A stretch of DNA of 64,000 nucleotides from AV40 sp038230255 (lineage in GTDB: Bacteria > Verrucomicrobiota > Verrucomicrobiia > Chthoniobacterales > UBA10450), in assembly GCA_038230255.1 (NCBI GenBank), contig JBBRNP010000005.1, forward strand, positions 124,001 through 188,000. The letters run 5' to 3'. Every line of letters starts with the position of its first letter. Position 1 is the stretch's first letter. This document shows, piece after piece, positions 17,408 to 25,015 of the stretch. Under the pieces are notes generated by a model that made no database searches, was not told where the DNA came from, and saw nothing but the letters and a program-made list of their open reading frames with translations. The translations under genes and the position numbers were made by a program.

Positions 17408-18736
17408 TCAATTCAATCTGATTCGTTCGTGTGAATCCCAGGCGCTGGTGTCGGAGAGGATCACCTGGTCGCCTGGATTCAGGCCGCTGAGAATTTCAAT
17501 GGTGTTGACTGAGCTCTTGCCCAGTTTCACCGGCGTGCGCACCGCATCGTTGCTGCCGGGCACTAGTTTAAACATTCCGACGGTGTTGTTTTCCTGTCCG
17601 AACGCCGGCCGGCCGACGAACACCACGTTGTCGAGACGCTCGAGCTCGATTGTTCCATCGACACTCAGGTCCGGTCGCGCGCCTTTTGGCAATTCTTCAT
17701 CAAACGCGACGTCCACCGTCACCGTTCCCTGTTCGACCGCTGGATCGACCCGTTTCACGTGGCCTTTGACCACGCCGTTGCGAGTGTCGATGACCGCCTG
17801 TTGATTTGGCTGAATATCTTTCGCCTGCGTCTCCGCGATTTTGATCTGCGCTTTGAGCTTCGATGGGTCCGCGACGCGCGCGAGATTGTCGCCGATCTTT
17901 ACGCGCTGGCCGATTTGAATCGGCAATTGCTGCAATACCCCTGCCATTCCGGCTTTCACGTGCAACGCCTCAACCTGGTCGAGTTTTAATTTCGCCAGTT
18001 GGTTCGCTTGATCGACTGCGGCTTGTTTCGACGCCAGCTGCGGCTCGATCGAGTCTCGCGAAAACGCCAATCGCTTCTGCTCGATCTCATCGCCCTTGCC
18101 CAGTTCCTCTTCTTTGATTTTCGAAGTTTTGTAAACGAGCTCGGCGACGAGACCGTTCTTCGCCAGTTGATCGTTTGTCTGGCGCTCCATTTTCGACTGC
18201 TCGTAGGCCGAGTGGGCCGCCGCTGTCTTCGATTCCTGCTCGAGCAGTTCGCGCTGCAAAGTGGCGCGCATAGTCGCAAGCTCCGCTTCCGCGGCTTTCG
18301 CCTTCGACTCGGCTTCGTGTGCGCTCTGTTCTAACTCAGGGCTGGTCAACTCTAATATAACGTCACCGGGTTCGACTTTTGTTCCCGGCCAGATCAAAAT
18401 CTTTTCGACGCTGCCTTCCGTGTTCGCCGGAATCCAGCGGATCTCTTCCGGAACGAGTGTGCCCAGGCCGCGAACTTGGCGCACCATCGGACCACGCTTC
18501 ACGGTGTCGATCCAAACGCTCGAGCGGTCCACACTCGGCGCTGCCGGTTTCAAACGCGACAAGGCAAACGTCGCCAAAATCAAACCGACCGCGCTCGCTC
18601 CGATAATTAAAATGCGGCGCTTCCGCTTTTTTGCGGCAACGCCTTCGCGGGGAACATCCATTGAAGAAAGGCTCGGCGTAAAACCGCTTGGCCGGACGAT
18701 GGTCGAATCCTCGTCTTTCTGAGGGTGTGGGGTCAC
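17408..18736 (-). CDS. HlyD/MacA-like periplasmic adaptor (membrane fusion protein)
   Basis: A 442-residue adaptor that would link the inner-membrane permeases to an outer-membrane channel. A single N-terminal helix (ILIIGASAVGLILATFALS, about residues 42-60) anchors it. Next come a lipoyl/barrel segment (GSVEKILIWPGTKVEPGDVILEL), a long coiled coil (about 130-240, rich in Glu, Ala, Lys and Gln), a second lipoyl half (LQQLPIQIGQRVKIGDNLARV) and C-terminal beta domains with LNPGDQVILSD. The start is a GTG at 18734-18736; an ATG 26 codons in (MDVPREGVAAKKRKRR) is possible. It follows the 91-residue protein by 6 bases and precedes the four-helix gene by 31. No outer-membrane factor gene is present in the operon. 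Confidence 0.92.
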   Translation of the reverse strand: MTPHPQKDEDSTIVRPSGFTPSLSSMDVPREGVAAKKRKRRILIIGASAVGLILATFALSRLKPAAPSVDRSSVWIDTVKRGPMVRQVRGLGTLVPEEIRWIPANTEGSVEKILIWPGTKVEPGDVILELTSPELEQSAHEAESKAKAAEAELATMRATLQRELLEQESKTAAAHSAYEQSKMERQTNDQLAKNGLVAELVYKTSKIKEEELGKGDEIEQKRLAFSRDSIEPQLASKQAAVDQANQLAKLKLDQVEALHVKAGMAGVLQQLPIQIGQRVKIGDNLARVADPSKLKAQIKIAETQAKDIQPNQQAVIDTRNGVVKGHVKRVDPAVEQGTVTVDVAFDEELPKGARPDLSVDGTIELERLDNVVFVGRPAFGQENNTVGMFKLVPGSNDAVRTPVKLGKSSVNTIEILSGLNPGDQVILSDTSAWDSHERIRLN

Positions 18737-18742
18737 GGGTGA

Positions 18743-19018
18743 TTAAAACGCCGGCAACACACGGACGAGATGGATCATCTCTGAAGCGCTCGCGGCGATC
18801 GGCACAAGCGCCGATGCGATCAACGCGAAGAAAATTGCGGCGTTACTGAGAAAATCCTTATTCTCTTCGGTGTCGAAGTAGTCGCGGCTGATGTCGCGAA
18901 ACGAATTCGACAACTTTGCGCAGCGGCCGGTCAGATCTTCCAGGCTCGAGGCTTGATATTGGTAATCAACGAACGGGAATTTCCGCGCGTTCTTGTTTGT
19001 GATGGTGGTTGGTTTCAT
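18743..19018 (-). CDS. 91-residue single-helix membrane protein, paralogue A (first gene of export operon)
   Basis: I do not recognise a named family. The protein starts MKPTTITNKNARKFPFVDYQYQ, has a charged middle ending in FRDISRDYFDTEE, and then one long hydrophobic segment (about residues 58-86) rich in Ala, Ile and Phe, so it is probably a C-terminally anchored inner-membrane protein. A second gene of exactly the same length at 22348-22623 shares MKPT, FP--DY-[YF]Q and F--[IL]S--[YF]FD-EE and the same layout. It is the first gene after the sigma-54-like promoter and ends 6 bases before the adaptor start. A role as a small accessory or sensing subunit of the exporter is inference from position. 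Confidence 0.8.
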   Translation of the reverse strand: MKPTTITNKNARKFPFVDYQYQASSLEDLTGRCAKLSNSFRDISRDYFDTEENKDFLSNAAIFFALIASALVPIAASASEMIHLVRVLPAF

Positions 19019-19100
19019 AGGTTTCTTCCCTTCGTCTCTAATGAGAAGCGTTTCGGCCGCTCAATAGATTCAAGAGTTTTTTCATTTCGTAACTCCCTAT

Positions 19101-19116
19101 TGCAATGGCCATGCCA
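19101..19116 (-). promoter_or_regulatory. Sigma-54 (RpoN) promoter of the export operon
   Basis: On the minus strand the sequence is TGGCATGGCCATTGCA. Against the consensus TGGCACG-N4-TTGCW only one fixed position differs (T for C), and the -24 GG and -12 GC have the required 10-base spacing. It would start transcription near 19089, about 70 bases before the first gene of the operon. The NtrC-type activator needed by such promoters is encoded just upstream (20753-22099). Confidence 0.72.
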
Positions 19117-19139
19117 CGCGCCAAAACAAAGTCACAAGT

Positions 19140-19247
19140 CGCTGATGATCAGCGCTTAAAAGTTATTGGAGATCTTTGAGCAAGCGCGAAGTGATCCGCT
19201 TGTGGGACAACGCCGTCCCGATTTCGGGACGAGCAGCGTGACGCTGC
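19140..19247. promoter_or_regulatory. Cluster of inverted repeats upstream of the sigma-54 promoter (possible activator sites)
   Basis: Three perfect inverted repeats lie 25-130 bases upstream of the -24 element: CGCTGA-TGA-TCAGCG (19140-19154), CGTCCCGA-TT-TCGGGACG (19214-19231) and GCAGCG-TGA-CGCTGC (19233-19247). NtrC-type activators bind dyad sites about 80-150 bases upstream of their promoters, so the last two are at a suitable distance. Alternatively the pair at 19214-19247 belongs to the neighbouring dispersed repeat. No protein binding can be proved from sequence. Confidence 0.4.
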
Positions 19248-19261
19248 ACCCATCTTTTTTC

Positions 19262-19373
19262 TGTCATCCCGAACGAATGTGAGGGACCTCACAGTCGGAG
19301 TTTGCGTCACACCACGTAGGAAGCGTGATCAACAGCGCGTAGGTGAGATCCTTCGCTGGCGCTCAGGATGACA
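19262..19373. repeat. Dispersed imperfect-palindrome element, copy 1
   Basis: The element starts TGTCATCCCGAACG and ends GGATGACA with long inverted ends (the right end read in reverse is TGTCATCCTGAGCG), and the inner arms AGGGACCTCAC and GTGAGATCCTT also pair. It lies immediately after the kinase gene's stop. Related elements are at 22178-22256 and 58732-58831. It has no coding capacity. Confidence 0.7.
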
Positions 19374-19375
19374 AT

Positions 19376-20710
19376 CTATTTTGGCAAGCGCAAGACCGCT
19401 TCCGCGCCAGTGCGATCGGTTCGATTCGTCAGGCTCAGCGTTCCACCATGCGCTTCCGCGATTTGCCGGCTGAGCGTTAGTCCGATGCCGGAGCCGCCGG
19501 GTTTCGTGGTGAAGAATGGAACAAACAAATTGGTCAGGTTCATGATCCCCTCGCCTTCATCACGAACGATCACTTCGACGCAATCGCCGGCTTCGCGCCA
19601 CCGAATTGTGACCGCTCCCTTCGTTTCGAGCGCGGCATCCACGGCGTTGTGCACGAGATTAATCAGGACCTGTTCGATCTGCGCCGCGTCCGCGTGGATT
19701 TCCAGTTTCGGTCCCGGAACAATTTGCACTTTAAGTCGCGGCTCGAGATTTCTCACGCGCTGCACCAGATCGCCAAGATCGACATATTCTTTTTGCGGCG
19801 GCGGCAATTTCGCCAGCCGGGTGTAGGCCTGCATGAACCGGCTCAATGAATCCGCGCGCGACGCGATCGATTTCAATCCGCTCTCCGCGTCATCTTTCCA
19901 ATCGCGCGGCATCGGCTCGCGGCGAAGTAACGTTTCCAAGCTTCCGGCCAGCGATTTGATCGGCGCGAGTGAATTGTTCATCTCATGGCCAAGCACGCGG
20001 ACAAGGCGTTGCCACGCGCGGCGCTCTTCTTCGCGCAACGTGCGGCTCAGATCGGTCAGCACCAGCAGCTCGTGCGGCAAACCGTGTTCGCGAAATGTGC
20101 TTCGCCGCACACCCCAGCGCCCGGAGCCGCCGGGAAATGATAATGTCAGCGGCTCGTCTTCATCGACATCGTAACAAGCGGCCAGTCCGAGATCCTCCGC
20201 GCTTCGGCCTAACAATTTGTCCATCGGTTGCCCAAGCAGATTTTCGCCGGCCCGATTCACCAGCCGCAGACGCCGGTCCGGGTCGAATGTAAAAACTGCC
20301 ACGTCGATCTCGGCCATAATTGTGCGCAAAAGCGCGGTTGCTTCGAACGCGCCCAGACGCTGCACCCGCAATGTTTCGCCAAGCGTGTTGACTTCGAGCA
20401 ACACTTCACCGAGCGCGTCGTCTGCTCGCGCGCCCCGGGCGCGAATCGAATAATCCCCTTCTCTCAACGCCGCCAGCAGATTGCTCATCGTTTGCAGCGG
20501 ATGCACCACATGATCGCGCGCCGCCGAAATAAATCCGGCGGCGACGCTCACAATCAAGATCGTGAGCGTCCATTGCACTTTGGCGCTGTAATCGCCGAAC
20601 CATAAGATCAACATCACGACGATGACCGCCGGCGCGACCGCGCCGAGGATCAGCCACGTCAATTTGCCCTGATGCGAAAACCGATAGCGATCTTTCGGCC
20701 CGCGTCTCAT
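19376..20710 (-). CDS. Sensor histidine kinase, NtrB/NtrY-like, partner of the NtrC-type regulator
   Basis: A 444-residue kinase. Two helices at about 18-38 and 46-64 are joined by only a few residues, so there is no periplasmic sensor domain. Then follow a HAMP-like linker, a PAS domain (about 120-222) and the transmitter: H-box LGHEMNNSLAPIKS with His at about 242, N-box LINLVHNAVDA, G1 DEGEGI, F-box FVPFFTTK and G2 GGSGIGLTLSR. The signal is therefore probably sensed within or below the membrane. It starts at the ATG 20708-20710, 42 bases after the regulator gene, and the two should be co-transcribed. The expected target is the export operon immediately downstream. Confidence 0.93.
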   Translation of the reverse strand: MRRGPKDRYRFSHQGKLTWLILGAVAPAVIVVMLILWFGDYSAKVQWTLTILIVSVAAGFISAARDHVVHPLQTMSNLLAALREGDYSIRARGARADDALGEVLLEVNTLGETLRVQRLGAFEATALLRTIMAEIDVAVFTFDPDRRLRLVNRAGENLLGQPMDKLLGRSAEDLGLAACYDVDEDEPLTLSFPGGSGRWGVRRSTFREHGLPHELLVLTDLSRTLREEERRAWQRLVRVLGHEMNNSLAPIKSLAGSLETLLRREPMPRDWKDDAESGLKSIASRADSLSRFMQAYTRLAKLPPPQKEYVDLGDLVQRVRNLEPRLKVQIVPGPKLEIHADAAQIEQVLINLVHNAVDAALETKGAVTIRWREAGDCVEVIVRDEGEGIMNLTNLFVPFFTTKPGGSGIGLTLSRQIAEAHGGTLSLTNRTDRTGAEAVLRLPK

Positions 20711-20752
20711 CCAAGAGAAAAGCTGAAAGCGGAAAGCTGAAAACTGAAATGG

Positions 20753-22099
20753 TCAGAGTCCATATTGTTGGAGACGCCGATAAAACGCACTCCGACTTAG
20801 CCCGAGCGCTTCAGCCGCTTTCCGCGCGTTCCCGTTGTTTCGGGCGAGCGCTTTCTTGATCAAAGACGCTTCCACTTCTTCCAGACTCATGTCTTCGAGG
20901 CTTTTCGATTCGCCGCCGCCACTCGTTAGGCCAAGATCGGCCTCCTTCAGGTGTGTGCCTCGCGCCATCAGCACTGCACGCTCGATCACGTGATCCAACT
21001 CGCGCACGTTTCCGGGATACGAATGTTGCATCAGGCGATCGCGCACGGTTTCGTCGAATCCGAGCAGTTCCTTGCGATAACGTTGCGCGTGCATCCGCAG
21101 GAAATTGTTTGCCAGCGGCATGATGTCTTCCCGTCGATCGCGCAACGGCGGCAGTGCGATCTCGATCGTGTTCAGTCGAAAAAGCAGATCCTGGCGAAAA
21201 CGTCCGGCCGCAACTTCGTCCGCCAGGTTCGCGTTAGTCGCGGAAATGATCCGCACGTTTGCGTGCAACGTTTTTGAGGAACCGACGCGCTCGAACTCGC
21301 CAGTTTCAATCACGCGCAGCAGTTTCGCCTGTTGATTGAGCGGAATGTTCGCGATCTCGTCCATGAAGAGCGAGCTTTCGTCAGCAAGCTCAAATCGTCC
21401 CGCGCGATCTGTCTTTGCGTCGGTAAATGCGCCTTTGACGTGCCCAAACAGCTCGCTCTCGAACAGCGTTTCGGAAAGCCCGCCCATGTTCACCGTGATC
21501 ATGCTGTGCGACGCGCGCGGTGAGAGTGCATGCAACGCTTGCGCGACCAGACTTTTGCCGGTGCCGTTCTCGCCGGTGATGAGCACGTTCGCGTCCGACG
21601 GCGCGACTCGCGAAATCATCTCGACTACCGGCCGCATCGAGGGCGCGTCCGCAATCATGTTCGGCACATTTCCGCCGAGAAGCTTGTTGGCCGCTTCCAG
21701 TTTCCGGCCTTTGCGCAACGCGCTCGCCAGCTCCATCTGGGTCCGCACAATCGTGAGCAAGCGCTCGTTGTCCCACGGTTTCGGTACGAAGTCGCGCGCA
21801 CCGCGTTTCATCGCTTCCACCGCGAGATCGATCGTCGCCCAAGCCGTCATCACCACGATCGGTAATGTGCTGTCGAGCGCCTGGATTTTTGGAATGACTT
21901 CGAGTCCTTCCTGGCCCGACGTGGTGTCGCGGGTGTAATTCAGGTCCATCATCAACAGCGCGTAATCGCGTTGCTGAAGGGCGTTGAAAATTCCGCTGAT
22001 CGAAGTGACCGACTCGGTTTGGTGCCCTTCGCCTTTGAGCAAAATGCGCAGTGCTTCCAGCACATCGCGCTGATCATCGGCAATAAGGACCCGGCTCAC
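20753..22099 (-). CDS. NtrC-family sigma-54-dependent response regulator
   Basis: A 448-residue activator with a receiver domain (phosphorylated Asp about 52 in LLMMDLNY, Lys about 107 in VPKPW), an AAA+ domain (Walker A GENGTGKS about 177-184, Walker B LFMDEI about 244-249) and a C-terminal Fis-type helix-turn-helix (NARKAAEALGLSRSAFYRRL). The sigma-54 contact loop reads GAFTDA (about 223-228) in place of GAFTGA, a variant known from some natural activators. The start is a GTG at 22097-22099 (VSRVLIADDQ). It is transcribed with the kinase and probably drives the promoter at 19101-19116. A decayed copy of its first 12 codons and leader lies at 23613-23689. Confidence 0.95.
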   Translation of the reverse strand: MSRVLIADDQRDVLEALRILLKGEGHQTESVTSISGIFNALQQRDYALLMMDLNYTRDTTSGQEGLEVIPKIQALDSTLPIVVMTAWATIDLAVEAMKRGARDFVPKPWDNERLLTIVRTQMELASALRKGRKLEAANKLLGGNVPNMIADAPSMRPVVEMISRVAPSDANVLITGENGTGKSLVAQALHALSPRASHSMITVNMGGLSETLFESELFGHVKGAFTDAKTDRAGRFELADESSLFMDEIANIPLNQQAKLLRVIETGEFERVGSSKTLHANVRIISATNANLADEVAAGRFRQDLLFRLNTIEIALPPLRDRREDIMPLANNFLRMHAQRYRKELLGFDETVRDRLMQHSYPGNVRELDHVIERAVLMARGTHLKEADLGLTSGGGESKSLEDMSLEEVEASLIKKALARNNGNARKAAEALGLSRSAFYRRLQQYGL

Positions 22100-22107
22100 C
22101 GGCTAAC

Positions 22108-22136
22108 TCTCAACCGCGAATCCGGCAAACTGTCAA
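22108..22136 (-). promoter_or_regulatory. Possible sigma-70 promoter of the regulator/kinase pair
   Basis: On the minus strand TTGACA (22131-22136) is followed after 17 bases by TTGAGA (22108-22113), just before the GTG start at 22099. The -35 is perfect and the -10 is poor. Both hexamers and their spacing are kept in the duplicated leader at 23613-23689 although the spacer bases differ, which favours a functional role; the leader left after the -10 would be very short. Confidence 0.3.
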
Positions 22137-22177
22137 TGTTTCGCCAACACGAATTGTTGTGCCCGTGCCGCTTTTTA

Positions 22178-22256
22178 TGTCATGTCGAGCGGAGCCGAGA
22201 CATCTCTAGATATTTCAGAAATAATCAGAGATTCCTCCACTGCGGTCGGAATGGCA
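22178..22256. repeat. Dispersed imperfect-palindrome element, copy 2
   Basis: It begins TGTCATGTCGAGCGGAGC and ends GGTCGGAATGGCA. Inner arms are GACATCTCTAGATATTTC and AGAGATTCCTCC. Copy 3 (58732-58831) carries the same arms in the opposite order, with TCTCTAGATATTTC shared. It lies between the regulator gene and the second 91-residue protein gene. Confidence 0.7.
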
Positions 22257-22347
22257 GATAAAGCAGGCGTTCGCCGCGGCAGAGCGTTTCTAGAACTCCC
22301 GCCCTTTCCTGGCTTCCTGCTTTCCTGATTAAGATGTCTGGCGCCGA

Positions 22348-22623
22348 TTAAAAATGCGCCATTTGCGCCACGGCGACGATGCTCGAAAAAATCGGCCAGG
22401 CCGTGATCAGGCCGAGCACGGTGAAGGCCGAAAATTCAGCGACATAATGCCGGCTTTCTTCCACGTCGAAGAACTCACTGCTTAGTTTGTGGAACGCAGG
22501 CGATTTACTTGCCGACGAAAAGTCAGAGCAGCTCGACTTGGGGTCGGCGGTCGTTTGGAAATTGTAATCGGTTAACGGAAAACCGGTTTGCCGGTTATGA
22601 CTGGTTTGAGGTGTTGGTTTCAT
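22348..22623 (-). CDS. 91-residue single-helix membrane protein, paralogue B
   Basis: A paralogue of the protein at 18743-19018. It starts MKPTPQTSHNRQTGFPLTDY (ATG 22621-22623) and contains FHKLSSEFFDVEE and a C-terminal hydrophobic stretch (about residues 60-88) ending AQMAHF. The open frame to 22707 adds 28 residues with no counterpart in the paralogue, so I use the internal ATG. It is transcribed towards the regulator gene, 248 bases away, with a palindromic repeat between them. Thus each of the two transcription units of this locus starts with one member of the pair. The function is unknown; the conserved DY-[YF]Q and FD-EE motifs lie on the cytoplasmic or N-terminal side. Confidence 0.75.
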   Translation of the reverse strand: MKPTPQTSHNRQTGFPLTDYNFQTTADPKSSCSDFSSASKSPAFHKLSSEFFDVEESRHYVAEFSAFTVLGLITAWPIFSSIVAVAQMAHF

Positions 22624-22974
22624 AAATTCTAAATTGTTTAAGGTTGTTCCCGAATGCGGTTCGAGGACCGGCGCAAATACCCGCGCGTGGTTTGAGATTC
22701 CGTCCACTGGGGTGCCGCGAAAGTGCGGGCTCCAACTTGGCGGGATCGAGCGAGCCTTTACTCAGCCTGTCCACCGGGGCGGACAGCGCGAATCGGCACG
22801 TCGATCAAATTCATCTCTACGTATTTACAGCGCGTTGCGTACCTGTCCAGCAACTCATCGCGATTGCAGCTGTAAACAACTGTCGCGCTGGCACAAGCGA
22901 CTCGATCTTTATTTTTTGGCCGTGCGAACCGGGGAAAGGAACGTCCGCGATCAATCAATTCTGATTGTGGTCGG
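22624..22974. other. Intergenic region without a supportable gene
   Basis: About 350 bases between the 3D-domain gene and paralogue B. Open frames here are antisense to the flanking genes and show no family features. It must hold the promoter of paralogue B, but I see no convincing -35/-10 or sigma-54 element. Confidence 0.5.
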
Positions 22975-23391
22975 CTACCGCGCGATCGGTTCTGAGCGAG
23001 CTCCGGCTGGAACAACTCGAAGCATCATGAATTCGGAATGCGCCTTCGTCCACGCGGCCGCCTCTCGCTTCGTTTCGAAATATCGATCGACCACGATGGC
23101 CTTGAGTTGGCTCGCAGTCCGTCCGCATACGCGGGCGGCTTTGCGACTAACGACCGCCGTTCCGGTATCGACCGCGGTGCAGGTTGCATCGGGAAAAACA
23201 ACTTTGCTGCCGTACGGAATTCGTTTCGGATCGACGGCGCAATGCCCGGGGCGCAAACGTCGCCCGGTGCTGGCGAACTTAGAGCCCTCGGCCGCCCAAT
23301 AACTGGTCACGCGGGCAAGGATTGGCTCCTCGCGCGCGAAAGCGGGCGTCGCTAGCGATAACAAAAACAGGATTGTGTAAGGTAATTTCAT
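22975..23391 (-). CDS. Secreted 3D-domain protein
   Basis: A 138-residue protein with a clear signal peptide (MKLPYTILFLLSLATPAFA, cleavage after AFA). The rest matches the 3D (Asp-Asp-Asp) domain of RlpA/MltA-type double-psi barrels: HCAVDPKRIPYGSKVVFP, then AVDTGTAVV and VVDRYFETKREA. Such domains occur in proteins that bind or cleave peptidoglycan. The family's third acidic position is present in DRYF. It is monocistronic on the minus strand, starting at the ATG 23389-23391. The whole protein is short, so it is a stand-alone domain. Confidence 0.8.
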   Translation of the reverse strand: MKLPYTILFLLSLATPAFAREEPILARVTSYWAAEGSKFASTGRRLRPGHCAVDPKRIPYGSKVVFPDATCTAVDTGTAVVSRKAARVCGRTASQLKAIVVDRYFETKREAAAWTKAHSEFMMLRVVPAGARSEPIAR

Positions 23392-23771
23392 GGCGTCTCG
23401 GCGTGGCTCCGGTGTTGTCGAGTCCTCGGGTAGAGCGTGCGGTTCTCGATGCCGACAGCCGCAGGGAATGCAGCTTTAGTTCGGTTCGGAACAGCCCCGG
23501 CGCGTAATGTTTGGGGAACGCGCGGACTTCTGACGACCACTCGGTGTGACGAGCGGGCCCTCTTAATAGACGAGTTAAGCGACTTGTCAAACGATCACGT
23601 CATCGCGTTAGTATCGCGCTGATCATCGGCAATAAGAACCCGGCTCACCGGCTAACTCTCAACCGCGAGTCTGCGAATCTGTCAATGTTGGAGGGAAGGA
23701 TCGCGGAATTCTAGTGGTGCTACTGTTCGACGCCGAGTATTGTTAACCACCCAGCAGTTTTCCGCCGAATA
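23392..23771. other. Intergenic region holding a duplicated regulator fragment
   Basis: About 380 bases between divergent genes. The only recognisable content is the 77-base copy of the regulator leader at 23613-23689. The rest shows no gene or clear promoter. Confidence 0.5.
23613..23689 (-). pseudogene. Duplicated leader plus first 12 codons of the NtrC-type regulator (fragment)
   Basis: These 77 bases match 22064-22140 without gaps, with six mismatches by my count. On the minus strand they give the same leader, the same GTG start and VSRVLIADDQRD, after which similarity stops and the frame closes after five more codons (TNAMT, stop). Five of the six mismatches lie in the leader and one in a codon where it is silent (GTC to GTT). 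It is a remnant of a lost regulator copy or a recent partial duplication. Confidence 0.8.
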
Positions 23772-24524
23772 ATGAAATCATCGCCCGATACAGCGCCAGC
23801 TGAATGGGGATTGGCGAATTCTCGCTTCTCGCTTTTTTCGCCGAACTACAAAAACCTCGAAACTGCGGACTATGCAGAGATATTTGGTTTCGAAGCTGAA
23901 AACCAAACGATAAGTAAAGCGCAATTTCTATGCGAATTTTCAACTACTCGAGACGGAACGATCTATCAATTATCGGCAGCAGGACCGAAGATTGATATCG
24001 TAATAACAGCGGGACTACAGCTCGACAAAATGTCCGAGGGCCTGCCGATGCTTCACGATCCGACCAAGGTTAGGGAACTATTGAAAACTGCCTCCAGCGT
24101 GTTGCTAAGCAGAGTAGCGGACGTGCGCCGTCTCGCGATCGGAGAGCAAATGTTGCTGCCAGCCGGTTCTCGGCCGAAAGCCTACGCTCTAATGCAATAT
24201 TATTTGCCTGCCTTAAAAATTGATCCTGAAAAGTCGTCCGATCTTTTCTACCGAATCAACAGACCGCGCAAAATCGACGTTCAAGGACGTGCCATCCTTG
24301 TCAATCGCTTGTCGCAATGGGGCTGCCTGCTACTCAGCGTAACGATGACAGCCTCGGAAATGAATAAGACCGCGGCTTTTGGCGAGGCGGTGAGTGTAAT
24401 CACCGATGTGAATTCGGCTGCCGATGACGACTTGTCGACCCTAACAATCGACCAAAAGGAAGCACTCGTAGATACTCTGTTTGCATTTTCCAAGGAATTA
24501 GCGCAGAAAGGTGATTACCCATGA
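23772..24524 (+). CDS. Unknown protein, first gene of three-gene cassette
   Basis: A 250-residue protein with no family I recognise. It has no signal peptide or membrane helix and looks cytoplasmic, with mixed alpha/beta composition (segments YQLSAAGPKIDIVITAGLQ and ILVNRLSQWGCLLLSVTM). The C-terminal region (DDDLSTLTIDQKEALVDTLF) is helical and acidic. The base composition is noticeably less GC-rich than the flanking genes, which suggests transfer. Its stop overlaps the next gene's start as ATGA, so the two products are made together. Confidence 0.65.
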   Translation: MKSSPDTAPAEWGLANSRFSLFSPNYKNLETADYAEIFGFEAENQTISKAQFLCEFSTTRDGTIYQLSAAGPKIDIVITAGLQLDKMSEGLPMLHDPTKVRELLKTASSVLLSRVADVRRLAIGEQMLLPAGSRPKAYALMQYYLPALKIDPEKSSDLFYRINRPRKIDVQGRAILVNRLSQWGCLLLSVTMTASEMNKTAAFGEAVSVITDVNSAADDDLSTLTIDQKEALVDTLFAFSKELAQKGDYP

Positions 24525-25015
24525 AAGCCGTAGAACGACTGTCTTCGGACACTTTTGCCTCTGGCCTAACGAGATTTGGTTGTGCCGCTGGTGTCGCTGC
24601 TTTGGCTTCAACAGGAAATCTCATCGAGGGCCCAGACCTGGCTCGCAAATCGCTTCCAGTATCGATGATGTCGGAGCTTGAGGCGTCTTTTACGTCAGCC
24701 AAGGAGGCAAAATTTCCTGCCGCTGCAGACACGGGCGCGAAAGGGCTTTCCAGTTGGGAGCTGGCCGAGATGGTGAAGGATTATTTAGCCAAACGCGGCT
24801 TTACGGCTGATCGAAGTAGTATCACGGGCGACGGTAGTCAGCTGTTGCAGTTTTTCGGCGGTTTCGATGGCATTCAGTCTGGCGTTGATATCTTTCCGAA
24901 TGGTGAACTTGTCGTCATTGTTCGCAAGGCTGGGATGAATCAAATTTTCGAAGTCGCACCGAATGAGCTTGAGCGTGTTGCGACTTTGCTGACGAATGGC
25001 GGCAGCCCAACCTAG
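24521..25015 (+). CDS. Unknown protein, second gene of three-gene cassette
   Basis: A 164-residue protein of unknown function. The N-terminal part (SGLTRFGCAAGVAALASTG) is mildly hydrophobic but is not a convincing signal peptide. The second half (LAEMVKDYLAKRGFTADRS, then GDGSQLLQFFGGFDG) reads as a small alpha/beta domain. It starts inside the stop of the preceding gene (ATGA) and overlaps the next gene by 20 bases. The tight packing of all three genes says they form one functional unit. Confidence 0.65.
   Translation: MKAVERLSSDTFASGLTRFGCAAGVAALASTGNLIEGPDLARKSLPVSMMSELEASFTSAKEAKFPAAADTGAKGLSSWELAEMVKDYLAKRGFTADRSSITGDGSQLLQFFGGFDGIQSGVDIFPNGELVVIVRKAGMNQIFEVAPNELERVATLLTNGGSPT

Noticed and set aside
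19262..19373. The palindromic elements as insertion sequences
   Set aside because: They are about 80-110 bases with no coding capacity, no clear target duplications, and no transposase in the window.
22634..23302. A 222-residue plus-strand frame
   Set aside because: It is antisense to the well-supported 3D-domain gene with its signal peptide and has no family features.
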